A DNA stretch of 64,000 nt. Source: CBFFRJ01 sp963530515. GTDB taxonomy: Bacteria > Pseudomonadota > Gammaproteobacteria > Enterobacterales > Enterobacteriaceae. Both the position numbers and the translations under genes were made by a program. The first letter of the stretch is position 1. Each line of letters begins with the position of its first letter. Of the stretch, positions 1-8,251 are shown in pieces. Where the stretch lies: assembly GCA_963530515.1 (NCBI GenBank), contig CAUSEC010000029.1, positions 1 to 64,000 of the forward strand, written 5' to 3'. Under the pieces are notes generated by a model. The model did no database searches, was not told where the DNA came from, and saw only the letters and a program-made list of their open reading frames with translations.

Positions 1-544
1 AGAACGCCACCAGTTTGCCCAGTTTCAGGGTACCGGCCAGGGAGCACACTTCGTGGGAGATGCCTTCCATCATGCAGCCGTCGCCCATAAAGGCATACGT
101 GCTGTGGTCAACAATGTCATGACCCGGACGGTTGAACTGCGCTGCCAGGGTTTTTTCTGCGATAGCCATACCGACCGCATTCGCAATGCCCTGACCCAGC
201 GGGCCGGTGGTGGTTTCAACACCTGCGGTGTAGCCCACTTCCGGGTGACCCGGAGTTTTGGAGTGCAGCTGACGGAAGTTTTTCAGCTCTTCAATAGACA
301 GATCATAACCCGTGAGGTGCAGCAGGCTGTAAATCAACATGGAGCCATGGCCGTTAGACAGCACGAAGCGGTCACGGTCTGCCCAGGCCGGGTTCTGCGG
401 GTTGTGGTTCAGAAAATCACGCCACAGGACTTCGGCGATGTCAGCCATACCCATCGGGGCGCCCGGGTGACCGGATTTGGCTTTCTGTACCGCGTCCATG
501 CTCAGCGCACGAATGGCATTGGCAAGCTCTTTACGTGAGGACAT
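1..544 (-). CDS. tktA: Transketolase, N-terminal part (truncated by window edge)
   Basis: Transketolase is the thiamine-diphosphate enzyme of the non-oxidative pentose phosphate pathway and moves two-carbon units between sugar phosphates in the cytosol. The first ~181 residues are present and read MSSRKELANAIRALSMDAVQ, almost as in E. coli TktA. The family segments GHPGAPMGMA, SNGHGSMLIYSLLH (cofactor and substrate histidines) and TTGPLGQGIANAVG follow. The start is the ATG ending the ORF at 544, preceded by a GGAGT ribosome site. The C-terminal two thirds lie beyond the left edge. The gene is divergent from loiP, as in E. coli. TktB is the alternative paralogue, but the neighbours favour tktA. 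Confidence 0.95.
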   Translation of the reverse strand, partial: MSSRKELANAIRALSMDAVQKAKSGHPGAPMGMADIAEVLWRDFLNHNPQNPAWADRDRFVLSNGHGSMLIYSLLHLTGYDLSIEELKNFRQLHSKTPGHPEVGYTAGVETTTGPLGQGIANAVGMAIAEKTLAAQFNRPGHDIVDHSTYAFMGDGCMMEGISHEVCSLAGTLKLGKLVAF

Positions 545-825
545 TTTGACTCCAGATCGGACTGTTAAAGGCCATGCCCGGAACGACTTGACTACAGCGC
601 GTTATGGGCTACGCCGGAAAAAAGTGCCAACAATGTAACCCAAGCGGCAAGTCATGTACATGGAGCATCCTTTTGACGATTAAGAAATCTCTGGAAGCTG
701 CTCGCACGTTGCGCAATGGACTCGCCCGCTTATCGTTCTATTCTTTATACTTATGCATCTGCACCGGTTCGATGGAGACCTGTGCATTATCAGAATTATG
801 AATCAATCTGCGTGGATGATAAGAG
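545..825. other. Divergent intergenic region tktA / loiP
   Basis: This 281-bp gap must hold both the tktA promoter (reading left) and the loiP promoter (reading right). I see no convincing operator, RNA gene or repeat in it. The short ORFs it contains lack ribosome sites and family resemblance. Confidence 0.5.
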
Positions 826-1584
826 ATGAAAATTCGCCCGGCCTTGCTTGCTTTGGCTACCGCCACCCTGTTGGCAGGTTGCCAGAATATGGACTCCAAC
901 GGTTTCATGACCTCAGGGGCAGAAGCCTTTCAGGCCTACACGTTGAGCGATGCTCAGGTGAAGACCCTGAGTGATGAAGCCTGTAAACAGATGGACAGTA
1001 AGGCCACTATTGCCCCTGCCAGCAGCCCGTACAGCCAACGCCTGAGCAAAATTGCGAACGCGCTGGGTAACAACATCAACGGCCAGCCGGTGAACTACAA
1101 AGTCTACGTGGCAAAAGACGTCAACGCATTCGCCATGGCTAACGGCTGCATCCGCGTTTACAGCGGCCTGATGGATATGATGAACGACAACGAAGTGGAA
1201 GCCGTCATTGGCCATGAAATGGGCCACGTTGCGCTCGGTCACGTGAAGAAAGGCATGCAGGTGGCGTTAGGCACCAACGCAGTACGCGCAGCCGCTGCTT
1301 CTGCGGGTGGCGTGGTGGGTAGCCTGTCGCAATCTCAGTTGGGGGATTTGGGTGAGAAACTGGTGAATTCGCAGTTCTCGCAGCGCCAGGAGTCCGAAGC
1401 GGACGATTATTCCTATGATCTGTTGCGCAAACGTGGAATTAGCCCTATTGGGCTTGCCACCAGCTTCGAGAAACTGGCAAAACTGGAAGAAGGCCGCCAG
1501 AGCTCTATGTTTGACGATCACCCAGCCTCGACCGAGCGTGCGCAACACGTTCGCGACAGACTGGCAGCAGATGGCATTAAATAA
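826..1584 (+). CDS. loiP: Outer-membrane lipoprotein metalloprotease LoiP (YggG)
   Basis: M48-family zinc protease anchored in the outer membrane and facing the periplasm. In E. coli it is induced by low osmolarity and works with BepA (YfgC) in envelope protein quality control. The N-terminus is a lipoprotein signal with lipobox LLAGC, so Cys19 should be lipidated. The catalytic HEMGH motif is at residues 130-134, and the downstream glutamate zinc ligand sits in QESEADDYSYDLL. The 252-residue length equals that of the E. coli protein. It is a single gene between divergent tktA and convergent speA. Confidence 0.93.
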   Translation: MKIRPALLALATATLLAGCQNMDSNGFMTSGAEAFQAYTLSDAQVKTLSDEACKQMDSKATIAPASSPYSQRLSKIANALGNNINGQPVNYKVYVAKDVNAFAMANGCIRVYSGLMDMMNDNEVEAVIGHEMGHVALGHVKKGMQVALGTNAVRAAAASAGGVVGSLSQSQLGDLGEKLVNSQFSQRQESEADDYSYDLLRKRGISPIGLATSFEKLAKLEEGRQSSMFDDHPASTERAQHVRDRLAADGIK

Positions 1585-1593
1585 GTGAAACAT

Positions 1594-1620
1594 GCCGGAG
1601 GGGGCATCGCTCCCTCCGGC
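1594..1620. terminator. Hairpin between convergent loiP and speA
   Basis: A 9-bp perfect stem (GCCGGAGGG / CCCTCCGGC) with a 9-nt loop sits between the loiP and speA stop codons. No strong T-run follows on either strand, so it may act as a weak bidirectional terminator or as 3' end protection. Confidence 0.5.
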
Positions 1621-1632
1621 AGCGAGCATTAC

Positions 1633-3609
1633 TTACTCATCTTCAAGATAGGTATAACCGTACAGCCCCGCTTCAAACTCTTCGAGGAACTGTTTCTGGA
1701 GCACGTCATCCAGACCCGTTTGTTTCACCTGATCGCGGAACTGCGTGAGCAGGGTTTTCGGATCGAGCTGCACGTATTCCAGCATATCGGCCACAGTATC
1801 CCCTTCATCAGACAGCTCCACTTCCACGCTGCCGTCAGGGAAGACAAACACGTCCACCGCTTCGGTATCACCGAACAGGTTGTGCATGTTGCCCAGAATT
1901 TCCTGGTACGCCCCCACCATAAAGAAGCCCAGCATCGGCGGGTTTTCCGGATCGTACTCGGGCATCGGCATAGTGGTGGCAATACCATCGCCGTCCACGT
2001 AGTGATCGATAGCACCATCGGAGTCACAGGTGATGTCCAGCAGCACGGCACGGCGTTGCGGGATTTGATTCAACCCTTCCAGCGGCATCACCGGGAACAG
2101 CTGATCGATACCCCACGCATCCGGCATTGACTGGAACAGAGAGAAGTTGACGTACATCTTATCCGCCATACGTTCCTGCAGTTCGTCGATGATCGGACGG
2201 TGCGCGCGGTTGCTCGGATCGAGCTGCTTCTGCACTTCGTGGCACATGTTCAGATAAAGCTGCTCGGCCCAGGCGCGCTCCTGCAGGCTGAAGGTGCCGG
2301 AGGAATAGCCGATGTGGATATCGTGCAGATCCATCTGGCTGTCATGCAGCCATTCGCGCAGCGAGCGGCGCGTGCCCGGTTCGTGCATCTCCTGCCAGGT
2401 TTCCCACATGCTTTGCAGCGCGCGCGGGGCGTCGTCCGCCGGCGCCGTCGCTTCGGTGTATTCGTTACGCTCAACACCAATGATGTTGGAGACCAGAACA
2501 GTGTGGTGCGCGGTAACCGCACGACCCGATTCGGTTATCACGGTCGGATGCGGCAGGCCATTCTCTTCACAGGCATCACCGATCGCCCAGATGATATTGT
2601 TCGCGTACTCGTTCAGGCCGTAGTTTACGGAACAGTCGGACTGCGAACGGGTGCCTTCATAGTCCACGCCCAGGCCACCACCCACGTCGAAGCACTGAAT
2701 ATTCACGCCCAGCTTGTGCAGCTCGACGTAGAAACGTGCGGACTCGCGCACGCCGGTGGCGATATCGCGAATGTTGGCCATCTGCGAACCGAGGTGGAAG
2801 TGCAGCAACTGAATGCTGTCCAGACGCCCGCGCTCGCGCAGCATTTCCACCAGTTGCAGAACCTGGTTTGCCGCGAGGCCGAATTTGGATTTTTCACCGC
2901 CGGAGGACTGCCATTTACCGGAGCCCTGCGAGGCCAGGCGCGCACGCACGCCCAGACGCGGGATCACGTTCAGACGTTCAGCTTCATCCAGCACAATCGC
3001 GATTTCAGACATCTTCTCGATGACCAGATAGACCTTGTGGCCCATCTTCTCGCCGATCAGCGCCAGGCGAATGTATTCACGGTCTTTATAGCCGTTACAC
3101 ACAATGACGGAGCGAGTCATGCCCGCGTGGGCCAGCACCGCCATCAGTTCCGCTTTGGAACCCGCTTCCAGCCCCAGCGGTTCGCCAGAGTGAATCAGGG
3201 ATTCAATGACGCGGCGATGTTGGTTCACCTTGATCGGGTAAACCAGGAAGTAATCACCGTTATAGCCATAGGATTCACGCGCGCGTTTAAACGCGGCGTT
3301 AATTGAGCGCAGGCGATGTTGCAGAATCTGTGGGAAGCAGAACAGCGCAGGCAAGCGTTGGCCCTGTGCTTCACGTGCTTTCACTAATTGCGCAAGATCG
3401 ACACGTGCTTCTGGAACGTCCGGATCCGGGCAAACGCTGATGTGGCCCAGTTCGTTAACGTCATAGTAGTTATTGCCCCACCAGGCAATATTGTAAGTAC
3501 GTAGCATCTTGCTAGCTTCCTGGGAGCTCATCGCAACCTCCTGCATGGAACGTAGTACACCGTGCTCGCCTGCTGACGAAGGCGAAAATGAAGACATGTC
3601 GTCAGACAT
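1633..3609 (-). CDS. speA: Biosynthetic arginine decarboxylase
   Basis: PLP-dependent enzyme that converts arginine to agmatine, the first step of the alternative putrescine route. The protein is near-identical to E. coli SpeA and has the same length, 658 residues, if translation starts at MSDDM. The longer ORF adds 12 residues with no family match. The chosen ATG has a GAGG ribosome site 6 nt upstream. The PLP lysine is Lys127 in VYPIKVNQ, GGGLGVDY forms the glycine loop, and the catalytic cysteine lies in ITCDSDG. The start codon overlaps the end of yqgB, which suggests a shared transcript. Confidence 0.96.
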   Translation of the reverse strand: MSDDMSSFSPSSAGEHGVLRSMQEVAMSSQEASKMLRTYNIAWWGNNYYDVNELGHISVCPDPDVPEARVDLAQLVKAREAQGQRLPALFCFPQILQHRLRSINAAFKRARESYGYNGDYFLVYPIKVNQHRRVIESLIHSGEPLGLEAGSKAELMAVLAHAGMTRSVIVCNGYKDREYIRLALIGEKMGHKVYLVIEKMSEIAIVLDEAERLNVIPRLGVRARLASQGSGKWQSSGGEKSKFGLAANQVLQLVEMLRERGRLDSIQLLHFHLGSQMANIRDIATGVRESARFYVELHKLGVNIQCFDVGGGLGVDYEGTRSQSDCSVNYGLNEYANNIIWAIGDACEENGLPHPTVITESGRAVTAHHTVLVSNIIGVERNEYTEATAPADDAPRALQSMWETWQEMHEPGTRRSLREWLHDSQMDLHDIHIGYSSGTFSLQERAWAEQLYLNMCHEVQKQLDPSNRAHRPIIDELQERMADKMYVNFSLFQSMPDAWGIDQLFPVMPLEGLNQIPQRRAVLLDITCDSDGAIDHYVDGDGIATTMPMPEYDPENPPMLGFFMVGAYQEILGNMHNLFGDTEAVDVFVFPDGSVEVELSDEGDTVADMLEYVQLDPKTLLTQFRDQVKQTGLDDVLQKQFLEEFEAGLYGYTYLEDE

Positions 3610-3745
3610 AGCGAACCTCAAAAGTATTAAGTGTAAGACAGTCAACTACTATCGCAGCGTAACAATGCGATAACAACCCATAAGCAGCCTGATTTTCCAG
3701 CACAAAATGCTGGTGCGCAGACTGTGCGACCGGTTTCTTGTTCAT
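3602..3745 (-). CDS. yqgB: Small protein YqgB (47 aa), leader gene of speA
   Basis: The peptide begins MNKKPVAQ and contains LENQAAYGLLS and AAIVV. Both the sequence and the position directly upstream of speA match E. coli YqgB, a roughly 43-residue protein linked to acid stress. The reading frame runs eight bases into speA, and its TGA lies just inside the speA ATG. The C-terminus here is EVRYV, slightly longer than in E. coli. The overlap implies translational coupling of speA to yqgB. Its biochemical function is unknown. Confidence 0.8.
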   Translation of the reverse strand: MNKKPVAQSAHQHFVLENQAAYGLLSHCYAAIVVDCLTLNTFEVRYV

Positions 3746-4393
3746 ATTCATTGTAAAACACGTGACCGAACATAAGTATGACGGTTCGGCGAAACCACGA
3801 GAAAACTCCTGATTTAGCAGGAGAGCCCTTGTTCAGTCATCACTGAGCCGTGCCGGCCCGGGAGTCCTGAGAAGCGCCGAAATGGGTATAACATCGGCAG
3901 GTTTGCAGATTAGATGTGCGGGATGCGAGGAATGTATGTGCGTCAGGACGACGCGACAGATTCTGCTGAAAACGACGGTTCATTATCTCGTATCACCTCC
4001 ACGCAAATCGAGATGATTTGCGACAAGCCAAAGCCATAAATTGCTTAACCCGGCTGGAAGTGGCAACACGGGATCCCCGTGCGCTTTTTATATAAGCCGC
4101 GCGCGGCGTTTTATACCGAGAACAGGGTAAAAATGCAAAATATAAAATTACGATAACGGCACAGACAGGGAAAATTTCTGTAACCATTTCAGTCAGTCTG
4201 TGCGAGACATCAAAAAACGCTGGCAATGGGGTTAAGAATTAACCTAGAATAGCCATCCAGATGTTAATCCATCTAAACTGATTAACACTTAGACAGCCCG
4301 TGCCTCTACCTGCACGTCCTCGCGGAAAACACCGCAAAGGCAAACCCGGCACGCTGTCCAGGCCAACCGAATTACTCCAGGTGAAAACAGAAT
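3746..4393. other. Long divergent leader region between yqgB-speA and metK
   Basis: This 648-bp gap carries the promoters for yqgB-speA (left) and metK (right). Two weak ORFs lie in it. One is at 3882-4016 (+), 44 codons, in the place where E. coli has yqgC. The other is at 3993-4226 (-), 77 codons, in the yqgD position with a basic C-terminus. I cannot confirm either by sequence memory, so neither is called as a gene. A small hairpin (CACGGG/CCCGTG, 4067-4081) followed by CGCTTTTTA could attenuate rightward transcription. MetJ-like boxes lie near the right end. Confidence 0.45.
4259..4298 (+). promoter_or_regulatory. Candidate MetJ operator array upstream of metK
   Basis: Five consecutive 8-mers (AGATGTTA, ATCCATCT, AAACTGAT, TAACACTT, AGACAGCC) can be laid in phase against the met box AGACGTCT. 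The first, second and last match at about five of eight positions. MetJ with S-adenosylmethionine represses metK in E. coli through tandem weak met boxes, so the position fits. The individual matches are modest. Confidence 0.5.
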
Positions 4394-5548
4394 ATGGCAA
4401 AACACCTTTTTACGTCTGAGTCCGTTTCAGAAGGGCATCCTGACAAAATTGCTGACCAAATTTCCGACGCCGTGCTGGATGCGATCCTTGAACAGGATCC
4501 TAAAGCGCGCGTTGCCTGTGAAACCTATGTAAAAACCGGCATGGTGCTGGTCGGTGGTGAAATCACCACCAGTGCGTGGGTGGATATCGAAGAAATTACC
4601 CGTAATACCGTCCGTGAAATCGGCTATATCCACTCCGACATGGGCTTTGACGCCAATTCCTGCGCCGTACTGAGCGCGATTGGCAAACAGTCTCCGGACA
4701 TCAACCAGGGCGTTGACCGTGCTGATCCACTGGAACAGGGCGCAGGTGACCAGGGTCTGATGTTTGGCTATGCCACCAACGAAACCGACGTGCTGATGCC
4801 AGCACCGGTGACCTACGCACACCGTCTGGTTGAGCGTCAGGCACAGGTGCGTAAAAACGGCACCCTGCCGTGGCTGCGCCCGGATGCAAAAAGCCAGGTC
4901 ACTTTCCAGTATGACGACGGCAAAATCGTTGGCATCGATGCGGTAGTACTGTCTACTCAGCACGCTGAAGATATCGACCAGAAATCACTGCAAGAAGCCG
5001 TGATGGAAGAGATCATCAAGCCAGTTCTGCCGACTGAATGGCTGAGCGCATCCACCAAATTCTTCATCAACCCGACCGGCCGTTTTGTTATCGGTGGCCC
5101 AATGGGTGACTGTGGCCTGACCGGTCGTAAAATCATCGTTGATACCTACGGCGGCATGGCGCGCCACGGTGGCGGTGCATTCTCCGGTAAAGATCCGTCT
5201 AAAGTTGACCGTTCTGCGGCCTACGCTGCTCGTTACGTTGCGAAAAACATCGTTGCCGCAGGCCTGGCTGACCGCTGTGAGATTCAGGTTTCCTACGCGA
5301 TTGGCGTGGCGGAACCAACCTCCATCATGGTTGAAACCTTCGGCACTGAAAAAGTGCCTGCCGAGCAGTTGACCCTGCTGGTGCGCGAGTTCTTCGACCT
5401 GCGCCCGTACGGCCTGATTCAGATGCTGGATCTGCTGCACCCGATCTACAAAGAAACCGCCGCATACGGTCACTTTGGTCGCGAACATTTCCCATGGGAA
5501 AAAACCGACAAAGCCGCTCAACTGCGCGAAGCCGCTGGTCTGAAATAA
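4394..5548 (+). CDS. metK: S-adenosylmethionine synthetase
   Basis: Makes S-adenosylmethionine from methionine and ATP as a cytosolic tetramer; essential in E. coli. The 384-residue length is the standard one. Visible signatures are SEGHPDKIADQISDA at the N-terminus (ATP and Mg site), GAGDQG at 116-121, and the glycine-rich GGGAFSGKDP at 259-268 with DRSAAY after it. The start has an AGGTG ribosome site. The gene is monocistronic and ends at a strong terminator. Confidence 0.97.
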   Translation: MAKHLFTSESVSEGHPDKIADQISDAVLDAILEQDPKARVACETYVKTGMVLVGGEITTSAWVDIEEITRNTVREIGYIHSDMGFDANSCAVLSAIGKQSPDINQGVDRADPLEQGAGDQGLMFGYATNETDVLMPAPVTYAHRLVERQAQVRKNGTLPWLRPDAKSQVTFQYDDGKIVGIDAVVLSTQHAEDIDQKSLQEAVMEEIIKPVLPTEWLSASTKFFINPTGRFVIGGPMGDCGLTGRKIIVDTYGGMARHGGGAFSGKDPSKVDRSAAYAARYVAKNIVAAGLADRCEIQVSYAIGVAEPTSIMVETFGTEKVPAEQLTLLVREFFDLRPYGLIQMLDLLHPIYKETAAYGHFGREHFPWEKTDKAAQLREAAGLK

Positions 5549-5569
5549 TTCTCTGACTTGCATGCTTTA

Positions 5570-5602
5570 AAGGCCAGCCTTGTGCTGGCCTTTTCGTTTT
5601 TT
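5570..5602 (+). terminator. Rho-independent terminator of metK
   Basis: A perfect 9-bp stem (AAGGCCAGC / GCTGGCCTT) with a 5-nt loop is followed by TTCGTTTTTT, 21 bp after the metK stop. Confidence 0.9.
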
Positions 5603-5669
5603 GCCCGCAAAATTATCTCTCCCGATTTTCCTTAGCAGACTATACTTATGATGGTTAATCAGTAGGTTA

Positions 5670-5685
5670 CTGAAAGCGATTACAC
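5670..5685 (+). promoter_or_regulatory. Upstream gal operator (GalR/GalS) of galP
   Basis: CTGAAAGCGATTACAC matches the gal operator consensus GTGKAANCGNTTNCAC at nearly every fixed position. A second operator lies 185 bp downstream. Paired operators allow repression loops by GalR or GalS. Confidence 0.7.
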
Positions 5686-5854
5686 CCGGTCTTTTTAGCC
5701 ACTCACTTCACCATTCCTCATGTAAAAACAGGATTAATCTGCGTTGTTACACCCTCTCTCGGTTTAGTCTGAAACTGCCGCCGTCCCCCGCCGCCAACGC
5801 TTACTTATATCTATAATATTTATCAGCTTTATTGATAAACACTCATCCATCCAA

Positions 5855-5870
5855 ATGTAACCGATTACAC
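5855..5870 (+). promoter_or_regulatory. Downstream gal operator of galP
   Basis: ATGTAACCGATTACAC is a near-perfect gal operator with the palindromic core TGTAA/TTACA. It lies just before a CRP site and about 90 bp before the galP start. Confidence 0.75.
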
Positions 5871-5873
5871 TAA

Positions 5874-5889
5874 AGTGATGCCGATCACA
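5874..5889 (+). promoter_or_regulatory. CRP-cAMP binding site for galP
   Basis: GTGA-N6-TCAC with A on both flanks (AGTGATGCCGATCACA) fits the CRP consensus. It abuts the downstream gal operator, as expected for a catabolite-activated galactose gene. Confidence 0.7.
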
Positions 5890-5958
5890 AAAAAGAGCCG
5901 GTGACTGATCCAGGATGAGCCACACGAAAACTGATAAAACAAACAGATGGAGGGCATC

Positions 5959-7353
5959 ATGCCTGACAATAAAAGACAGGGGCGTTCAAACAAGGCGATG
6001 ACCTTTTTTGTTTGCTTCCTTGCTGCCCTGGCAGGGTTACTCTTTGGCCTGGATATCGGCGTGATTGCGGGCGCGCTGCCCTTTATCACCGATACGTTTA
6101 AAATTGACTCTCACACTCAGGAGTGGGTCGTTAGCTCAATGATGTTTGGTGCTGCGGTGGGTGCCGTCGGCAGCGGCTGGCTCTCCTGGCGACTTGGGCG
6201 TAAAAAAAGCCTGATGATTGGTGCGATTCTGTTCGTCATAGGTTCGCTCTGTTCAGCCGCCGCACCCAACGTTGAAGTGCTGATTATTTCCCGTGTGATC
6301 CTCGGCCTGGCCGTAGGTGTGGCCTCTTACACCGCCCCACTTTATCTGTCGGAGATCGCGCCGGAAAAAATCCGCGGCAGTATGATCTCGATGTACCAGC
6401 TGATGATCACCATCGGTATTCTCGGCGCCTACCTTTCCGACACCGCCTTCAGCTACAGCGGCGCATGGCGCTGGATGCTGGGTGTGATCGTGATTCCGGC
6501 GGTCCTGCTGCTGATTGGCGTCTTCTTCCTGCCCGACAGCCCACGCTGGTTTGCCGCCAAACGCCGCTTCCACGATGCCGAACGGGTGCTGATGCGCCTG
6601 CGTGATACCAGCGCTGAGGCCAAAAACGAGCTGGAGGAAATCCGCGAAAGCCTGCAGGTCAAACAGTCCGGCTGGGCGCTGTTTAAAGAGAACGCCAACT
6701 TCCGTCGCGCGGTCTGGTTAGGGGTGCTGTTGCAGGTGATGCAGCAGTTCACCGGCATGAACGTCATCATGTATTACGCACCAAAAATCTTCGAAATGGC
6801 CGGTTACAGCAACACCACGGAGCAAATGTGGGGGACGGTGATTGTCGGCCTGGCGAACGTGCTTGCCACCTTTATCGCTATCGGTCTGGTGGACCGCTGG
6901 GGACGCAAACCTACACTCGTGCTGGGCTTCCTGGTGATGGCGGTGGGGATGGGCGTGCTCGGCACCATGCTGCATCTGGGCATTCACTCCCCAACGGCCC
7001 AGTACTTCGCCGTGGCCATGCTGCTGATGTTTATCGTAGGCTTTGCAATGAGCGCCGGTCCGCTTATCTGGGTTCTGTGTTCGGAGATCCAGCCGCTGAA
7101 AGGGCGTGATTTTGGTATCACCTGCTCCACAGCGACCAACTGGATTGCCAACATGATCGTCGGTGCCACCTTCCTGACCATGCTGGACACTTTCGGCAAC
7201 GCCAACACCTTCTGGGTGTACGCCGCTCTGAACGCCCTGTTCATCGTGCTGACGCTGTGGCTGGTGCCAGAGACCAAGCATGTCTCGCTCGAACACATTG
7301 AGCGTAACCTGATGAAGGGCCGACCTCTGCGCGAAATCGGTTCGCACAACTAA
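5959..7353 (+). CDS. galP: Galactose:proton symporter
   Basis: Major facilitator (sugar porter family) permease in the inner membrane that imports galactose, and also glucose, with protons. The 464 residues from MPDNKRQGRS align throughout with E. coli GalP. The longer ORF start four codons upstream overlaps the GGAGGG ribosome site, so the downstream ATG is chosen. Family motifs are LGRKKS after helix 2, RWGRKPT in the second half, PDSPRW before the central loop and PETKHVS at the C-terminus; 12 membrane helices are evident. GalR/GalS and CRP sites lie upstream. Confidence 0.96.
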   Translation: MPDNKRQGRSNKAMTFFVCFLAALAGLLFGLDIGVIAGALPFITDTFKIDSHTQEWVVSSMMFGAAVGAVGSGWLSWRLGRKKSLMIGAILFVIGSLCSAAAPNVEVLIISRVILGLAVGVASYTAPLYLSEIAPEKIRGSMISMYQLMITIGILGAYLSDTAFSYSGAWRWMLGVIVIPAVLLLIGVFFLPDSPRWFAAKRRFHDAERVLMRLRDTSAEAKNELEEIRESLQVKQSGWALFKENANFRRAVWLGVLLQVMQQFTGMNVIMYYAPKIFEMAGYSNTTEQMWGTVIVGLANVLATFIAIGLVDRWGRKPTLVLGFLVMAVGMGVLGTMLHLGIHSPTAQYFAVAMLLMFIVGFAMSAGPLIWVLCSEIQPLKGRDFGITCSTATNWIANMIVGATFLTMLDTFGNANTFWVYAALNALFIVLTLWLVPETKHVSLEHIERNLMKGRPLREIGSHN

Positions 7354-7360
7354 CCCTGAG

Positions 7361-7390
7361 GCGGTCAGCACGCATTCTGCTGCTGGCCGC
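7361..7390 (+). terminator. Probable terminator of galP
   Basis: A 10-bp stem (GCGGTCAGCA / TGCTGGCCGC, one G-T pair) with a 10-nt loop lies 8 bp after the galP stop. The following T-rich stretch (TTATTCCCC) is weak. Confidence 0.55.
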
Positions 7391-7484
7391 TTATTCCCCT
7401 GCTTTACCCCCCGCCAATCCATTACGCGCTTCCTGACTCAAAAATTAATTACCCATACCTTTTTATTATTTTCATTTGAAACAT

Positions 7485-7503
7485 GATAATGATAATTATT
7501 GTG
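7485..7503 (+). promoter_or_regulatory. Fur box upstream of the LuxR-type response regulator
   Basis: The 19-mer starting GATAATGATAAT matches 16 of 19 positions of the classical Fur consensus (mismatches at 13, 17 and 19). It lies about 125 bp before the response regulator, in an AT-rich stretch next to a TTGAAA -35-like hexamer. Fur with iron would be expected to repress here. Binding is inferred. Confidence 0.6.
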
Positions 7504-7627
7504 TTAACATCCAGTTATTCTTTCGTGAAAATATATGTATGCCTCTGTATTTTAAGGAACTAACGGCGATTTAACTTAGGTCGCGTCACTTTCCGTGCTG
7601 GCATACCCTTGATGACCAGGAACCCTC

Positions 7628-8248
7628 ATGGATCACATTGTTTACGTGGTGGACGACGATCATTCTGTCAGGCAAGCGCTGGTTAACTTGCTTAAAGCGG
7701 AGGATTATCGGGTCGCCGACTTCTCTTGCGCAGACGACTTTCTGGCCCACCCCTTCACACCGCAGCCCGGCTGCCTGATTCTGGATATGAACATGCCGGA
7801 AGTCGGCGGTTTCGATGTGACCGAGGCGCTGAACCGACTGGGCCATTCTATTCCCGTCATTTTTCTGACCGGATTTGGCACGATTCCCTTGTCCGTCAAA
7901 GCGATGAAAGGGGGAGCCTATGAGTTTATGACCAAGCCAGCGGTTCCTGGATTACTGCTCCAGGCGGTTGCCGGGGCGCTGAAACTCGCGGAAAAAAACC
8001 TGGATGACTCGCAGGAAATCCACACCCTGACCGCGCAATATGACTCCCTGACGCCGCGTGAAAAAGAGGTCTTCCAACTGGCCATCGGCGGCCTGCTGAA
8101 CAAGCAGATCGCCACGGCGATGGGGGTGAGCGAAATCACCGCTAAAGTACACAAGAAGCGGGTGATGGAGAAAATGCAGGTGCGCTCGTTAACTGATCTG
8201 GTACGCGCCGCCGACCGGTTAAATATCCAGAAAACCCTCAGCCGCTGA
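7628..8248 (+). CDS. FixJ/NarL-type response regulator (receiver + LuxR HTH)
   Basis: A 206-residue DNA-binding response regulator. The receiver domain (about 1-120) has the acidic pocket VDDD at 8-11, phospho-acceptor Asp53 in LILDMNMP, and Lys103 in FMTKPA. The LuxR-type helix-turn-helix spans about 141-200 (SLTPREKEVF ... EITAKVHKKRVMEKM). The likely partner is the giant kinase encoded convergently, whose stop is only 3 bp away. The ATG has an AGGAA ribosome site. A Fur box lies upstream. The target genes are probably in the adjoining divergent operons, which is inference. No gene symbol is recognised. Confidence 0.85.
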   Translation: MDHIVYVVDDDHSVRQALVNLLKAEDYRVADFSCADDFLAHPFTPQPGCLILDMNMPEVGGFDVTEALNRLGHSIPVIFLTGFGTIPLSVKAMKGGAYEFMTKPAVPGLLLQAVAGALKLAEKNLDDSQEIHTLTAQYDSLTPREKEVFQLAIGGLLNKQIATAMGVSEITAKVHKKRVMEKMQVRSLTDLVRAADRLNIQKTLSR

Positions 8249-8251
8249 GGG

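Noticed and set aside
2200..3306. 368-codon + strand frame opposite speA
   Set aside because: Lies wholly inside the conserved speA coding region and has the composition of an antisense shadow.
3993..4226. 77-codon - strand frame in the yqgD position
   Set aside because: Position fits E. coli yqgD, but I cannot confirm the sequence and it overlaps the metK control region, so it is only mentioned under the intergenic entry.
6718..7422. 234-codon - strand frame opposite galP
   Set aside because: Antisense to conserved membrane helices of GalP. The sequence is hydrophilic and His/Gln-rich, as expected of an artefact.
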